A stretch of DNA of 64,000 nucleotides, from contig JAMIFV010000030.1 of assembly GCA_035906055.1 (NCBI GenBank), positions 1 to 64,000 of the forward strand, written 5' to 3'. The position numbers were made by a program, and so were the translations under genes. The notes beneath the pieces were generated by a model. That model was not told the DNA's origin. It saw only the letters and a list, made by a program, of their open reading frames with translations, and did not search any database. Numbering within the stretch: position 1 is the first letter of the stretch; every line of letters begins with the position of its first letter. Positions 50,702-59,997 of the stretch are shown here, piece by piece. This stretch comes from JAMIFV01 sp035906055. Its GTDB lineage: Bacteria; Pseudomonadota; Alphaproteobacteria; Rickettsiales; JABCZZ01.

Positions 50702-51246
50702 GTGTTCTCTTTAGACAGGGTGCTATACGCTTCGGTAATGCGTTTGAAGGTCTCTTCAGCATCTTTCCCGCTATTAACATCAGGATGGTATTTCTTTACA
50801 AGCATTTTATACTTTCCTTTGATGGTTTTGAAGTCGGCGTCCGGCTCAAGGCCCAGCACCTCCAGCGCCTTACGGCGATTACGTTCTTCCTTGGTCTCCT
50901 GCTTTTTGCGGCGGGGCGGCGGCTCATCGCCCATCATGCGGTGGAGCGCCGCTTCCAGTGATTCCTTGGTGAAGCTGCCCTGTTTGCCTGTAAGTTTGTG
51001 AATGGCCCATGTGGGGCGGTGGCCATGCACGGATGAATGCATGAAGGCTTCTATTTCATCCTGCTTCCAGCCGTTGAAATAATCCCATGCCTGATTGAAC
51101 TTGCGCACATGCTCAAGGCAGAGATGCTGGTATTTCTCCAGCGACTCGCGCGATGCGGGCGCCCTGAATTCACCCGGCTGCGTGCAGCCATGAACGGCGC
51201 AAGGGGGAAAGCTTTCCTTGGGCGGCGGTGTGGTTTTGCGTGCCAT
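50698..51246 (-). CDS. J-domain protein with N-terminal Cys/His cluster
   Basis: 182 aa from ATG 51246. The C-terminal J-domain (about 123-182) has KALEVLGLEPDADFKTIKGK and the HPD motif at 154-156 (KKYHPDVNSG). It is thus likely to stimulate a DnaK-type chaperone. Near the N-terminus, Cys16, Cys21, Cys43 and His46 (CAVHGC, HLCLEH) could form a zinc site. A J protein before cobS is a known alphaproteobacterial arrangement. It overlaps cobS and is divergent from aminopeptidase P. Confidence 0.88.
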   Translation of the reverse strand: MARKTTPPPKESFPPCAVHGCTQPGEFRAPASRESLEKYQHLCLEHVRKFNQAWDYFNGWKQDEIEAFMHSSVHGHRPTWAIHKLTGKQGSFTKESLEAALHRMMGDEPPPRRKKQETKEERNRRKALEVLGLEPDADFKTIKGKYKMLVKKYHPDVNSGKDAEETFKRITEAYSTLSKENT

Positions 51247-51326
51247 TGCATTATTATGCAGAATTACGGCGTGAATCGCAAAGAGAGTTTGCGGCTTTAT
51301 ACGCATATGCGGTATACTGTAAGTAT

Positions 51327-53165
51327 ATGACTTCACGTCTTGAACAGCTCCGCGCCAGCCTCCGGCAGCACACTATTGATGGTTTTATCCTGCCGGTGAA
51401 TGACGAATTCATGGGCGAATATGTGCCAGCCTCCGCGCGCCGCCTTGAATGGCTGACCGGCTTCACCGGTTCGGCTGGCATGGCTGTTGTACTGACTGAG
51501 CGTGATGTGCGCAGGAGCGAAGCGACGACCCCGCAAGGGGAAGCTGTGCGCAGCGCAGATGGGGAAAGCGTTTCCCCCATTAAAGGCGCAGCCTTTTTTA
51601 CCGATGGGCGTTATACGTTGCAGGCTTCGCAGCAGGTGCAGGGGTATGAGCTGCATAACAGCGGTGACGTTGCGCCGGAAAAATGGATCGCCGCAAATGC
51701 GGCAAAGGGCGCTGTCATCGGGTTTGACCCCAGGCTGCACACGCTGAACATGCTGCAGCGCTACCGCAAAACGGCAAAGGATGTTACCTTCCGCCCGGTG
51801 GAATCCAACCCCGTCGATGCGATATGGGAGGGCAGGCCAGCCGCGCCCGCAAGCGCCATACAGATCCATCCGCTGCGTTATGCCGGTGAGGAACATACTA
51901 CGAAATTAAAACGCATGGGGCAGGAGGTGGAAAGGCAGGGGGCTGATGCGGCTATCATCACCGCAGCGGATTCCATCTGCTGGCTGCTCAATATCCGTGC
52001 CAGCGATGTGCCATGCACGCCGTTCGCACTCTGTTATGCACTGCTCAGCAAAGATTACGGCAATCTGTTTCTGTTCATTGATCCCGCGCGCATCACGCCT
52101 GAACTTCAGGCGCATTTCGGCCAGCAGGTAACGGTGGTGCATCCCGATGCCATGAAGGATACACTGGCCAGATTCCGTGGCGGCAGGGTGCTCTATGACA
52201 AGGCCGCATCGCCCGTATGGTTCCATGACGCGCTGAACGAGAAAGGCGTGGAAGTGGTGGAAGGCGACGACCCCTGCCAGCCTGCCAAGGCCTGCAAAAA
52301 TGCGACCGAGCTGGACGGAACACGCAATGCTCACATGCGTGACGGGCTGGCGGTGGTGCGCTTCCTGCACTGGCTGGACACTGAAGTGCTCTATAAGCGC
52401 GCACTTACCGAATGCAGCGTGGCGCATAAGCTTGAAGCATTCCGCCGCATGAGCGCGCTGTTCAAGGAACCGAGTTTTGCCACAATAGCAGGCAGCGGCC
52501 CTAACGGCGCTATCGTGCATTACCACGCCACGCCGGAAAGCGACCGAGCGCTTGCGGGTGACGCCATATTGCTGCTGGATTCCGGCGGGCAGTATCCTGA
52601 CGGCACTACCGACATCACGCGCACCATTGCCATTGGCGAACCGACACCGGAAATGAAAGACCGCTTCACGCGCGTGCTCAAAGGCCATATCGCGCTTGCC
52701 ACCGCCATCTTTCCCGAAGGCACCAGCGGCGGCCAGCTCGATGCACTGGCACGTCAGTTCCTCTGGGCGGAGGGGCTGGACTATGACCACGGCACCGGCC
52801 ACGGCGTGGGCAGTTACTTAAGCGTGCATGAAGGCCCGCAGCGCATCAGCAAGCGAGGGGGCGATGTGGCGCTCAAACCCGGCATGATCCTTTCCAACGA
52901 GCCGGGCTATTACAGATGCGGCGAATACGGCATCCGTATCGAAAACCTTGTGGTGGTGAAGGAGCATGGCGAAAAGGCCGGACGAAAGTTCTACGCATTT
53001 GAAACGCTGACACAGGCGCCGATCGACATGCGTCTGGTGGATGACGCGCTGCTCACCGCTGCGGAGAAGCGCTGGATCACCGAATATCACCGCGCGATCT
53101 ACAAGAGCTTCGCCCATGAGCTGACGCCGGAAGAGCTGAACTGGCTGGCACGTTATTCGGGATAG
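51327..53165 (+). CDS. Xaa-Pro aminopeptidase P with in-frame repeat insertion
   Basis: A 612-aa M24 metallopeptidase that removes N-terminal residues before proline. Domains: two creatinase-like N-terminal domains and the pita-bread catalytic domain (from about 320). Ligands: Asp in LLDSGGQY and TTDITR, His in TGHGVGSYL, Glu in SNEPGYY and Glu in RIENLVVV. Residues about 61-87 (VRRSEATTPQGEAVRSADG and following) are encoded by an interspersed repeat, between VVLTERD and AAFFTDGRYT. The start ATG 51327 gives a normal N-terminus. Confidence 0.94.
   Translation: MTSRLEQLRASLRQHTIDGFILPVNDEFMGEYVPASARRLEWLTGFTGSAGMAVVLTERDVRRSEATTPQGEAVRSADGESVSPIKGAAFFTDGRYTLQASQQVQGYELHNSGDVAPEKWIAANAAKGAVIGFDPRLHTLNMLQRYRKTAKDVTFRPVESNPVDAIWEGRPAAPASAIQIHPLRYAGEEHTTKLKRMGQEVERQGADAAIITAADSICWLLNIRASDVPCTPFALCYALLSKDYGNLFLFIDPARITPELQAHFGQQVTVVHPDAMKDTLARFRGGRVLYDKAASPVWFHDALNEKGVEVVEGDDPCQPAKACKNATELDGTRNAHMRDGLAVVRFLHWLDTEVLYKRALTECSVAHKLEAFRRMSALFKEPSFATIAGSGPNGAIVHYHATPESDRALAGDAILLLDSGGQYPDGTTDITRTIAIGEPTPEMKDRFTRVLKGHIALATAIFPEGTSGGQLDALARQFLWAEGLDYDHGTGHGVGSYLSVHEGPQRISKRGGDVALKPGMILSNEPGYYRCGEYGIRIENLVVVKEHGEKAGRKFYAFETLTQAPIDMRLVDDALLTAAEKRWITEYHRAIYKSFAHELTPEELNWLARYSG
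51509..51578 (+). repeat. Interspersed coding repeat, copy D (inside aminopeptidase P)
   Basis: GCGCAGGAGCGAAGCGACGA, then CCCCGCAAGGGG and the GGGGAAAGCGTTTCCCC hairpin near 51561-51577. It shares the core with copies A, B and C. The insert is a multiple of three and keeps the peptidase frame open. Confidence 0.72.
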
Positions 53166-53714
53166 AACCTGTTGTTATGGGGAAACGCTTCCCCCATTTT
53201 CGCATCCGCAAAAATTTTCCTGCGGGGTCGTCGTGAAGAACTTCTCCACGCATACGGCACCATTTTTATCGTCATCCTGCGGGATGCTGAAAGCATCAGC
53301 GCAGGATCTTAGATTCTCTGGGCTAAAGCCGCTTAGGTTCCCGTCATCCCGGCGAAGGCCGGGATATTAGGCTTAAACTCTTGCTTTTCCTCTCCCTTTG
53401 AGGGAGAGGACGCGTTTGCCTTGGGTTTAGCTGCTTTAGCTAAGCCCGTAGGCAAACCGAGGTGAGGGGGGCACGTTTAAATTCACCCTCACCCAGCTTC
53501 GGCTAAGCTGCTGCGAAGCAAAGCCTGCGCAACCCTCTCCCGCTTTGCAGGAGAGCGACTGTGTTATGAGTCCTGACCCTAGGTCAATGCACAACCGCAT
53601 GAGGTTCTGTACTGCGGCAGAAGCTGCCCATGGAATGGCAATAAATGATGATAAAACTCCCGGCAACGCGCGCTGAGATATCAGGGCAGGGCCGCCAAGC
53701 TCCGCCCCAAAATC
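53166..53714. repeat. Repeat-packed intergenic region between the peptidase and maeB
   Basis: About 550 bases with no convincing gene. In order: coding repeat copy C on the minus strand (53178-53263), an ATCCTGCG/CGCAGGAT hairpin element (about 53274-53314), a CCCGTCATCCCGGCGAAGG/CCGGGAT element (about 53340-53370) and a TTGCC...GGCAAACC hairpin (about 53414-53460). After these come CCTCTCCCTTTGAGGGAGAG and CCCTCACCC/CCCTCTCCC pairs (about 53390-53555). The rest holds no recognisable feature. Confidence 0.7.
53178..53263 (-). repeat. Interspersed coding repeat, copy C (downstream of aminopeptidase P)
   Basis: On the minus strand it reads GCCGTATGCGTGGAGAAG, TTCTTCACGACGACCCCGCA, then TTTTTGCGGATGCG and the GGGGGAAGCGTTTCCCC hairpin. 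It is the longest copy, and its 5' part matches copy A closely while its 3' hairpin matches copy D. Confidence 0.75.
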
Positions 53715-56051
53715 TTACTTTTTCCCGGCCTTTTTCAGCGTCGTAACCTTGGATGCTTTTTCCTTTTTGCTGCCAGAAGCCTTGGCTTCGATGGCGTCCA
53801 CAGCCGCGACGGCGGCAAGGTTGAGCAGGTCGGATACGTTGGAGTTCATCTGCGCGATCTGCACCGGCTTTTCCAGGCCCATCATGATGGGGCCGATGGT
53901 TACGCCGTCGCCCAGTTCCTGCAGCATCTTGGAAGAGATATGTGCGGAATGCAGCGCGGGCATGATCAGCACGTTGGCAGGGGCGGACAGGCGGCAGAAC
54001 GGATAAAGCGCCAGCAGGTCCTTGTTGAGCGCTATGTCGGCTGCCATTTCGCCGTCATACTCGAAATCCACTTCCAGCGTGTTCATGATGTTGATGGCGT
54101 CGCGTACGCGCTGCGCCTTTTCACGCATCGGGTTGCCGAAGGTGGAGAAGGAGAGGAACGCCACGCGCGGCTCAAGCCCCATCTCCTTCGCTTTCTCAGC
54201 GGTGCGGATGGCAATCTGCGCAAGCTTTTCCGGCTCGGGCAGTTCATGCGTGGTGGTGTCGGAGAGGAACACGGTCTTGCCCTTGGCGATCATGACGGTG
54301 AGGCCGAACAGCAGGTGGTTCTTCTTGGTGGGGATCACGCGGGTGATGTCCTGCATACACACATTGTAATTGCGGGTCACGCCGGTCACGAGCGCGTCGC
54401 CGTCACCCATGGCCAGCAGGGCTGCGGCAAAGGTGTTGCGGTCGTTCTTCACGAGGCGGGCGCAGTCGCGGCGCTGATAGCCCTGACGCTGCACGCGCTT
54501 GTAGACGAGGTCGATATACGGTTCGAGGTTCTTGATCAGCGACGCGTTGGTGATGGTGAGCGATCCGTCGTCTTTCACGCCCATTTTCTTCATCGCGCTC
54601 TTCACCTTTTCGGCGCGGCCCACGAGAATGGGCTTGCCGTAGCCGTTGTCGCGCCACTGCACTGCGGCGCGGATAACCTTTTCGTCCTCGCCTTCCGCGA
54701 AGATCATGCGTTGCGGGTTGTTCTTCAGTTTGCGGAACAAGAGGCCCATATGGTTGGCGGTGGGGTCGCGGCGGGCGGTGAGTTCGAGGCGGTAGCCGTC
54801 AAAGTCCTTGATGGGCTTGCGCGCAACGCCCGTTTTCATAGCAGCCTTCGCTACCGCGATCGGCAGGGTGGTGATGAGGCGCGGGTCGAACGGCGTGGGA
54901 ATGATGTATTCCGCGCCGAATTCCATCTTGCGGCCTGAATAGGCGGCGGCCACTTCGTCGGGCACTTCCTCGCGGGCAAGGGCCGCCAGCGCTTCGGCGC
55001 AGGCGATCTTCATTTCGTCGTTGATTTCGGACGCGCGGCAGTCGAGTGCGCCACGGAAAATGTAGGGGAAGCCCATCACGTTGTTGACCTGGTTCGGGTA
55101 GTCGGAACGGCCCGTGGCGATGATGGCGTCCTTGCGAACGGACATTACCTCTTCCGGGCGGATTTCGGGATCGGGGTTGGCCATAGTGAAGAGAATGGGA
55201 TTCTTCGCCATTGCCTTCACCATTTCCTTGCTGACGGCTCCTTTTACGGAGAGGCCGAGGAACACGTCGGCGCCGGTCATGGCGTCGAGCAGCGTGCGCT
55301 TGCTGGTCTTGGTGGCGTGGGCGGATTTCCACTGGTTCATGGTCTTGTCGTTGCGGCCCTGATAGATCACGCCGGATTTATCGCACAGGAATGCGTTCTG
55401 GTCCTTCACGCCCATCTTCTTGATCAGTTCAAGGCATGCGATGCCGGCTGACCCTGCGCCGTTGACCACGACCTTCATATCGGAGAATTTGCGGCCGGTG
55501 AGATGTGCGGCGTTGATAAGGCCCGCCGCGCAGATGATTGCGGTGCCGTGCTGGTCGTCATGGAACACGGGGATGTCCATGAGTTCCTTCAGGCGCTGTT
55601 CGATGATGAAGCATTCCGGTGCGGCGATGTCTTCAAGGTTGATGCCGCCCCAGCTCGGGCCGAGATATTTCACGCAGTTGACGAATTCGTCCACGTCGGT
55701 GGTGTCCACTTCGATGTCGATGCCGTCGATATCCGCAAAGCGTTTGAACAGGATGCCCTTGCCTTCCATAACCGGCTTGCTGGCGAGTGCGCCCAGATTG
55801 CCGAGGCCAAGCACCGCTGTGCCGTTGGAGATGACCGCAACAAAGTTGCCCTTGGCGGTGTAGTCATACGCCTTGCTCGGGTCTTTTTCGATCTCAAGGC
55901 AGGGAATGGCAACGCCGGGGGAATAGCCCAGCGAAAGGTCACGCTGGGTGAGCAGCGGCTTGGTTGCAACAACGGCGAGTTTGCCGGGCTTGCCCTCACT
56001 GTGGAACGCTAATGCTTCTTGATCGGTGATGGGCTGTTTGTCCTTTGCCAT
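53715..56051 (-). CDS. maeB: NADP-dependent malic enzyme MaeB (phosphotransacetylase-fused)
   Basis: A 778-aa bifunctional-looking protein. The N-terminal malic enzyme domain (about 1-430) has TQRDLSLGYSPGVAIPCLEI, IFHDDQHGTAII-like DDQHGT and VVNGAGSAGIACLEL (dinucleotide loop). The C-terminal phosphotransacetylase-like domain (about 435-760) has IFAEGEDEKVIRAAVQWRDN. It decarboxylates malate to pyruvate with NADP. The acetyltransferase-like part is usually regulatory. The Lys-rich tail is typical of some alphaproteobacterial forms. Confidence 0.95.
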   Translation of the reverse strand: MAKDKQPITDQEALAFHSEGKPGKLAVVATKPLLTQRDLSLGYSPGVAIPCLEIEKDPSKAYDYTAKGNFVAVISNGTAVLGLGNLGALASKPVMEGKGILFKRFADIDGIDIEVDTTDVDEFVNCVKYLGPSWGGINLEDIAAPECFIIEQRLKELMDIPVFHDDQHGTAIICAAGLINAAHLTGRKFSDMKVVVNGAGSAGIACLELIKKMGVKDQNAFLCDKSGVIYQGRNDKTMNQWKSAHATKTSKRTLLDAMTGADVFLGLSVKGAVSKEMVKAMAKNPILFTMANPDPEIRPEEVMSVRKDAIIATGRSDYPNQVNNVMGFPYIFRGALDCRASEINDEMKIACAEALAALAREEVPDEVAAAYSGRKMEFGAEYIIPTPFDPRLITTLPIAVAKAAMKTGVARKPIKDFDGYRLELTARRDPTANHMGLLFRKLKNNPQRMIFAEGEDEKVIRAAVQWRDNGYGKPILVGRAEKVKSAMKKMGVKDDGSLTITNASLIKNLEPYIDLVYKRVQRQGYQRRDCARLVKNDRNTFAAALLAMGDGDALVTGVTRNYNVCMQDITRVIPTKKNHLLFGLTVMIAKGKTVFLSDTTTHELPEPEKLAQIAIRTAEKAKEMGLEPRVAFLSFSTFGNPMREKAQRVRDAINIMNTLEVDFEYDGEMAADIALNKDLLALYPFCRLSAPANVLIMPALHSAHISSKMLQELGDGVTIGPIMMGLEKPVQIAQMNSNVSDLLNLAAVAAVDAIEAKASGSKKEKASKVTTLKKAGKK

Positions 56052-56222
56052 ATTTTTTCCTGATTTTCCTGCGGCGGATGTGTTAGTAAAAATACATATT
56101 TTAACCGTGCTTTTGTAAGCCGGAGAGTCTTACTTCCATACCGCAAGCCCAGTTGCAAGGAAAAAAGTGAGGATTGCTGCGGTGCAGCAAAGGTTTAGGG
56201 GGTTGGAAACACAGTGATCACG

Positions 56223-57266
56223 TCAGGCGGATTTGCCGCGCTTCAGCCGCTTGTCTGCCCAGTTAAGCAGCTTCTCGCCGCCGGGCAGATAGGTGGCTGC
56301 CATGATGACCAGCCCATGCAGCGGAAAGCGCAATACGCTCCTGCCGCTGCCCGCGTAATAAAGCACCCACGGCATGCGGCTGATGTTAATGGCGCTGATG
56401 CGCAGCCACGAAAGTTTATAGGAGAACGTTTCAGCCAACCGGCCACTATTGTCTTTTAAAATAAATCGGCGTGCCTGCGGTTCTTCTTCCACCGTCAGGC
56501 CGCCTTTGGCATGGGCGACGATGTGCGCCTTCAGCCGCATGGCACGGCGTCTGGCTTCCTGCTGGATGCGGTGCGACACCAGTGTGAACCATGCGCGGTT
56601 ATTCTGCAGCATGCGTCGGAAGCGGGCGGTGCCGGTAAGGCCGATGCCTGCGCCTTCACCGGAAAAGCGCGCATGCGGCAGGGGGATATCACGGTTATAG
56701 TGCGTGTGTGTCCAGCGGTCTGACGTGTAAAGATAGAACGATACGAATTGCTGGAATGTATCTGGCCCCAGGCAGGGGTTCCAGTCACCCCCCAGATCCA
56801 GCCAGCGCTTGGTATAGAACGCGATGCTGTCGGGCACATAACCGCATTCCCAGAAATCGGTGTAATTGCGGAAACGGTACTGTGAGCCGCGCAGACGGAA
56901 GATATGGTCAGGGTAGTATCCCACAAATCCGCGCAGTTCAGTATCCCATCCCTTGCTTTCAAACAGGAACTCGTCGCTGAAATTGGTGACGAAATACACA
57001 TCCGGGTGCGTCATCTCCAATAACGGGTTCAGCGGTTTCCATAAAGTGGAATAGCCCTTGATGATATCGGTCTGCAGTACGCGCAGCGTAAATGTGCGTT
57101 TGGCTTTTTCCGCTTCCACGGCCTGCTCCATCGCCGTGTCGCCTTTATCAATGTGCAGCAGCACTTCGATGTCGGCAGGGCGGTCTGCTGTGGCTTCGAT
57201 ACTGTCGAAGAAAATGCCGATCTGGCGTGGACGGTTGCTGTTGAGCTGTATAGAAATGAATGGCAT
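56223..57266 (-). CDS. Glycosyltransferase-like protein, 347 aa
   Basis: The N-terminal half resembles GT-A-type transferases of the family 2 kind (QIGIFFDSIEATADRPADIE, then VYFVTNFSDEFLFESKGWD, where a Asp/Glu region could bind metal). The C-terminal third is basic and has one or two hydrophobic patches (VLYYAGSGRSVLRFPLHGLV). I cannot assign a donor or acceptor. It stands alone, divergent from mutS. Confidence 0.5.
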   Translation of the reverse strand: MPFISIQLNSNRPRQIGIFFDSIEATADRPADIEVLLHIDKGDTAMEQAVEAEKAKRTFTLRVLQTDIIKGYSTLWKPLNPLLEMTHPDVYFVTNFSDEFLFESKGWDTELRGFVGYYPDHIFRLRGSQYRFRNYTDFWECGYVPDSIAFYTKRWLDLGGDWNPCLGPDTFQQFVSFYLYTSDRWTHTHYNRDIPLPHARFSGEGAGIGLTGTARFRRMLQNNRAWFTLVSHRIQQEARRRAMRLKAHIVAHAKGGLTVEEEPQARRFILKDNSGRLAETFSYKLSWLRISAINISRMPWVLYYAGSGRSVLRFPLHGLVIMAATYLPGGEKLLNWADKRLKRGKSA

Positions 57267-57357
57267 GTAAGTTATTTATCTGCTGGTAGTGGCGGAGGCA
57301 ACCGCAAAGATGCTATCGGCCTTGTCTGGCTGGAGCAACCCCGCTATAGCTTACTGT

Positions 57358-59997
57358 ATGAAAGCAGAAGTAAAAGAAACAGACGCACCGGCGGCGATCA
57401 CCCCCGCCATGCAGCAATATTTAAACAGCAAGGCGGAGTATCCCGATTGCCTGCTGTTCTATCGCATGGGTGATTTTTACGAGTTGTTCTTTGATGACGC
57501 AAAAAAAGCTGCCGAGGTGCTGGGCATCGCGCTCACCAGGCGCGGCAGGCATAACGGCGAAGACATACCCATGTGCGGCGTGCCGGTGCATAGCTCCGAA
57601 GGTTACCTGCACACGCTCATAGGGCAGGGGTGCCGCGTGGCCATTTGCGAACAGATGGAGACGCCGGAAGAAGTAAAGAAGCGCGGAAGCAAGGCGGTGA
57701 TGCGCCGCGAGGTGGTGCGCGTGGTGACGCCCGGTACGATCACCGAAGATGCGTTGCTGGATACGCGCCGCTCCAATTACCTTGCTTCACTTGCGCAGGC
57801 GAATGGCAGCTGGTCACTCGCATGGCTGGAGCTTTCCACGGGTGAGTTCCGTTTCTCCAACCCGGCATTATCGGTGCTTTCATCGGAACTGGCGCGCATC
57901 GCGCCGCATGAGGTGCTGGTGGGCGAAAGCGCAAATGCTACGCTTAAGGCGCAGGAATTCTGGCTGGAGTGGAAAGGGCAGACAACCATCCAGCCTGATG
58001 TATGGTTCGACGCTGTGAAAGGCGAACGCCGCCTGAAGGAATATTTTCAGGTGGCGGCGCTGGAGGCCGTGGCCGACCTTACGCCTGCCGATGCAGCCGC
58101 CTGCGGCGCGCTCATTGAATACATAACCCTCACGCAGAAGGCCTCGTTGCCGCGTCTGGATGCGCCCGTGCGTCAGGGCAGCGACGCGGTGCTGCTCATC
58201 GACCCCGCCACGCGCCGTAATCTTGAACTGATCCATACGCTCAGCGGTGAACGCAGGGGTAGCCTGCTTTCCGTCATCGATAAGACCATTACCGGCGGCG
58301 GTGCGCGTTTGCTGGCATCGCAACTCACCGCACCGCTTACCGATACCGTTGCGATCACAAGCCGCCTCGATGCGGTGGAATATTGCCTGAATGAAACGCA
58401 CCTGCGCCGCAGCTTGCGCGAGTTCCTGCTGGAATGCCCGGATATTGAACGCGCGCTGTCACGCCTTTGCCTTGACCGTGGCGGCCCGCGCGACCTGCTG
58501 GTGATCCGCAACGGGCTTGGCTCCTGTATCAAGGTGCGCGGCGTGCTGGAAGCGCGCGCCGCCCTATTGCCGCAGGAGTTGCAGGTGCAAAGCGAGCGTA
58601 TCGGCAGCCACGATGTTTTGATTGAACTGCTTGGCCGCGCATTGAAAGACGATGTGCCTGTTCTTGCGCGTGAAGGCGGCTTCGTGCGTGAAGGCTACAA
58701 CGCCGCGCTCGATGAATTGCGCATGCTGCGCGACGAAGGCAAGCGCCTTATCGCAGCGCTTGAAACCCGCTACCAGCAGGAAACGGGCATCAGCAGCCTC
58801 AAGATACGTTTCAATAATGTGCTGGGCTATTTCGCCGAGATCACCGCGCAGCACCAGAAGAAGATCACCGAACTGTTCATCCACCGCCAGACGCTGGCCA
58901 ACGCCATGCGCTATACCACCACGGAGCTTGGCGAACTGGAGCGCAGGATAGCAGAAAGCGCTGACCGCGCGGTGAAGCTGGAGCTGGAGATTTTCGCACA
59001 TATACTTGCTCAGATAAAAGCCGGTGCTGATGCCGTAGCAACCGCCGCGCGTGCGCTGGCCGCGCTGGATGTGGCGGCGTCGCTGGCGGAACTGGCACTG
59101 GAAAAACGCTACACGCGCCCGCTGGTGGATGCCTCACTCGCATTCGATATTAAGGGCGGTCGCCATCCGGTGGTGGAAGACATGCTGCAAAAAACCGGGC
59201 AGGGCGCGTTCATCAGTAACGGCTGCAACCTTGAGGCTGCGCAGCGCCTGTGGCTGCTCACCGGCCCCAACATGGCGGGCAAATCCACGTTCCTGCGCCA
59301 GAACGCGCTCATCACGCTGCTGGCGCAGATGGGAAGCTTTGTTCCTGCGGATAACGCGCATATCGGCATTGTGGACCGCGTATTCAGCCGCGTAGGCGCG
59401 GCGGACGACCTCGCGCGCGGGCGCTCCACCTTCATGGTGGAGATGGTGGAAACCGCTACTATCCTCAATCAGGCGACGTCGCGCTCGCTGGTGATACTGG
59501 ATGAAATTGGCCGTGGCACCGCCACGTTCGACGGGCTTTCCATCGCATGGGCGGTGGCCGAGCATCTGCATAACGCCACGCAGTGCCGCGCGCTGTTCGC
59601 CACGCATTACCACGAGATGACGGCGCTGGCTTCGTCGCTTGCATCCTTCGCCTGCTACACGATGAAGGTGAAGGAATGGAAGGGGGATGTGATCTTCCTG
59701 CATGAAGTGATGAAAGGTGCGGCGGATCGCTCTTACGGCATCCATGTGGGCAGGCTCGCAGGTTTACCCGCCAGCGTGATCGCGCGTGCAAATGAGGTGC
59801 TGCAGACACTCGAAGCGACACAGGGACGTCAGGTGGCGGCCAGGCTTGCCGACGACCTGCCGCTGTTCAGCTCCGTGCGTGAGCCGGAACCCGCCAAACC
59901 CTCTGCGCTGGAGCTGGAAGTGGCCGGGATGAACCCTGATAACCTCACGCCAAGAGAGGCGTTGGAGTGGTTGTATAAACTGAAAGCGCAGCTTTAG
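57358..59997 (+). CDS. mutS: DNA mismatch repair protein MutS
   Basis: 879 aa from ATG 57358. MutS recognises mismatches. The N-terminal mismatch-binding domain has LLFYRMGDFYELFFDDA (the Phe-x-Glu wedge). The ATPase domain near the C-terminus has Walker A TGPNMAGKSTFLRQNAL, SFVPADNAHIGIVDRVF, STFMVEMVETATIL and Walker B VILDEIGRGTATFDG. The stop overlaps the converging membrane-protein gene by four bases. Confidence 0.96.
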   Translation: MKAEVKETDAPAAITPAMQQYLNSKAEYPDCLLFYRMGDFYELFFDDAKKAAEVLGIALTRRGRHNGEDIPMCGVPVHSSEGYLHTLIGQGCRVAICEQMETPEEVKKRGSKAVMRREVVRVVTPGTITEDALLDTRRSNYLASLAQANGSWSLAWLELSTGEFRFSNPALSVLSSELARIAPHEVLVGESANATLKAQEFWLEWKGQTTIQPDVWFDAVKGERRLKEYFQVAALEAVADLTPADAAACGALIEYITLTQKASLPRLDAPVRQGSDAVLLIDPATRRNLELIHTLSGERRGSLLSVIDKTITGGGARLLASQLTAPLTDTVAITSRLDAVEYCLNETHLRRSLREFLLECPDIERALSRLCLDRGGPRDLLVIRNGLGSCIKVRGVLEARAALLPQELQVQSERIGSHDVLIELLGRALKDDVPVLAREGGFVREGYNAALDELRMLRDEGKRLIAALETRYQQETGISSLKIRFNNVLGYFAEITAQHQKKITELFIHRQTLANAMRYTTTELGELERRIAESADRAVKLELEIFAHILAQIKAGADAVATAARALAALDVAASLAELALEKRYTRPLVDASLAFDIKGGRHPVVEDMLQKTGQGAFISNGCNLEAAQRLWLLTGPNMAGKSTFLRQNALITLLAQMGSFVPADNAHIGIVDRVFSRVGAADDLARGRSTFMVEMVETATILNQATSRSLVILDEIGRGTATFDGLSIAWAVAEHLHNATQCRALFATHYHEMTALASSLASFACYTMKVKEWKGDVIFLHEVMKGAADRSYGIHVGRLAGLPASVIARANEVLQTLEATQGRQVAARLADDLPLFSSVREPEPAKPSALELEVAGMNPDNLTPREALEWLYKLKAQL

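Noticed and set aside
53166..53714. CRISPR-like array in the repeat-rich gap
   Set aside because: The repeats differ from one another, are unevenly spaced and have no regular spacers; no cas gene is present anywhere in the window.
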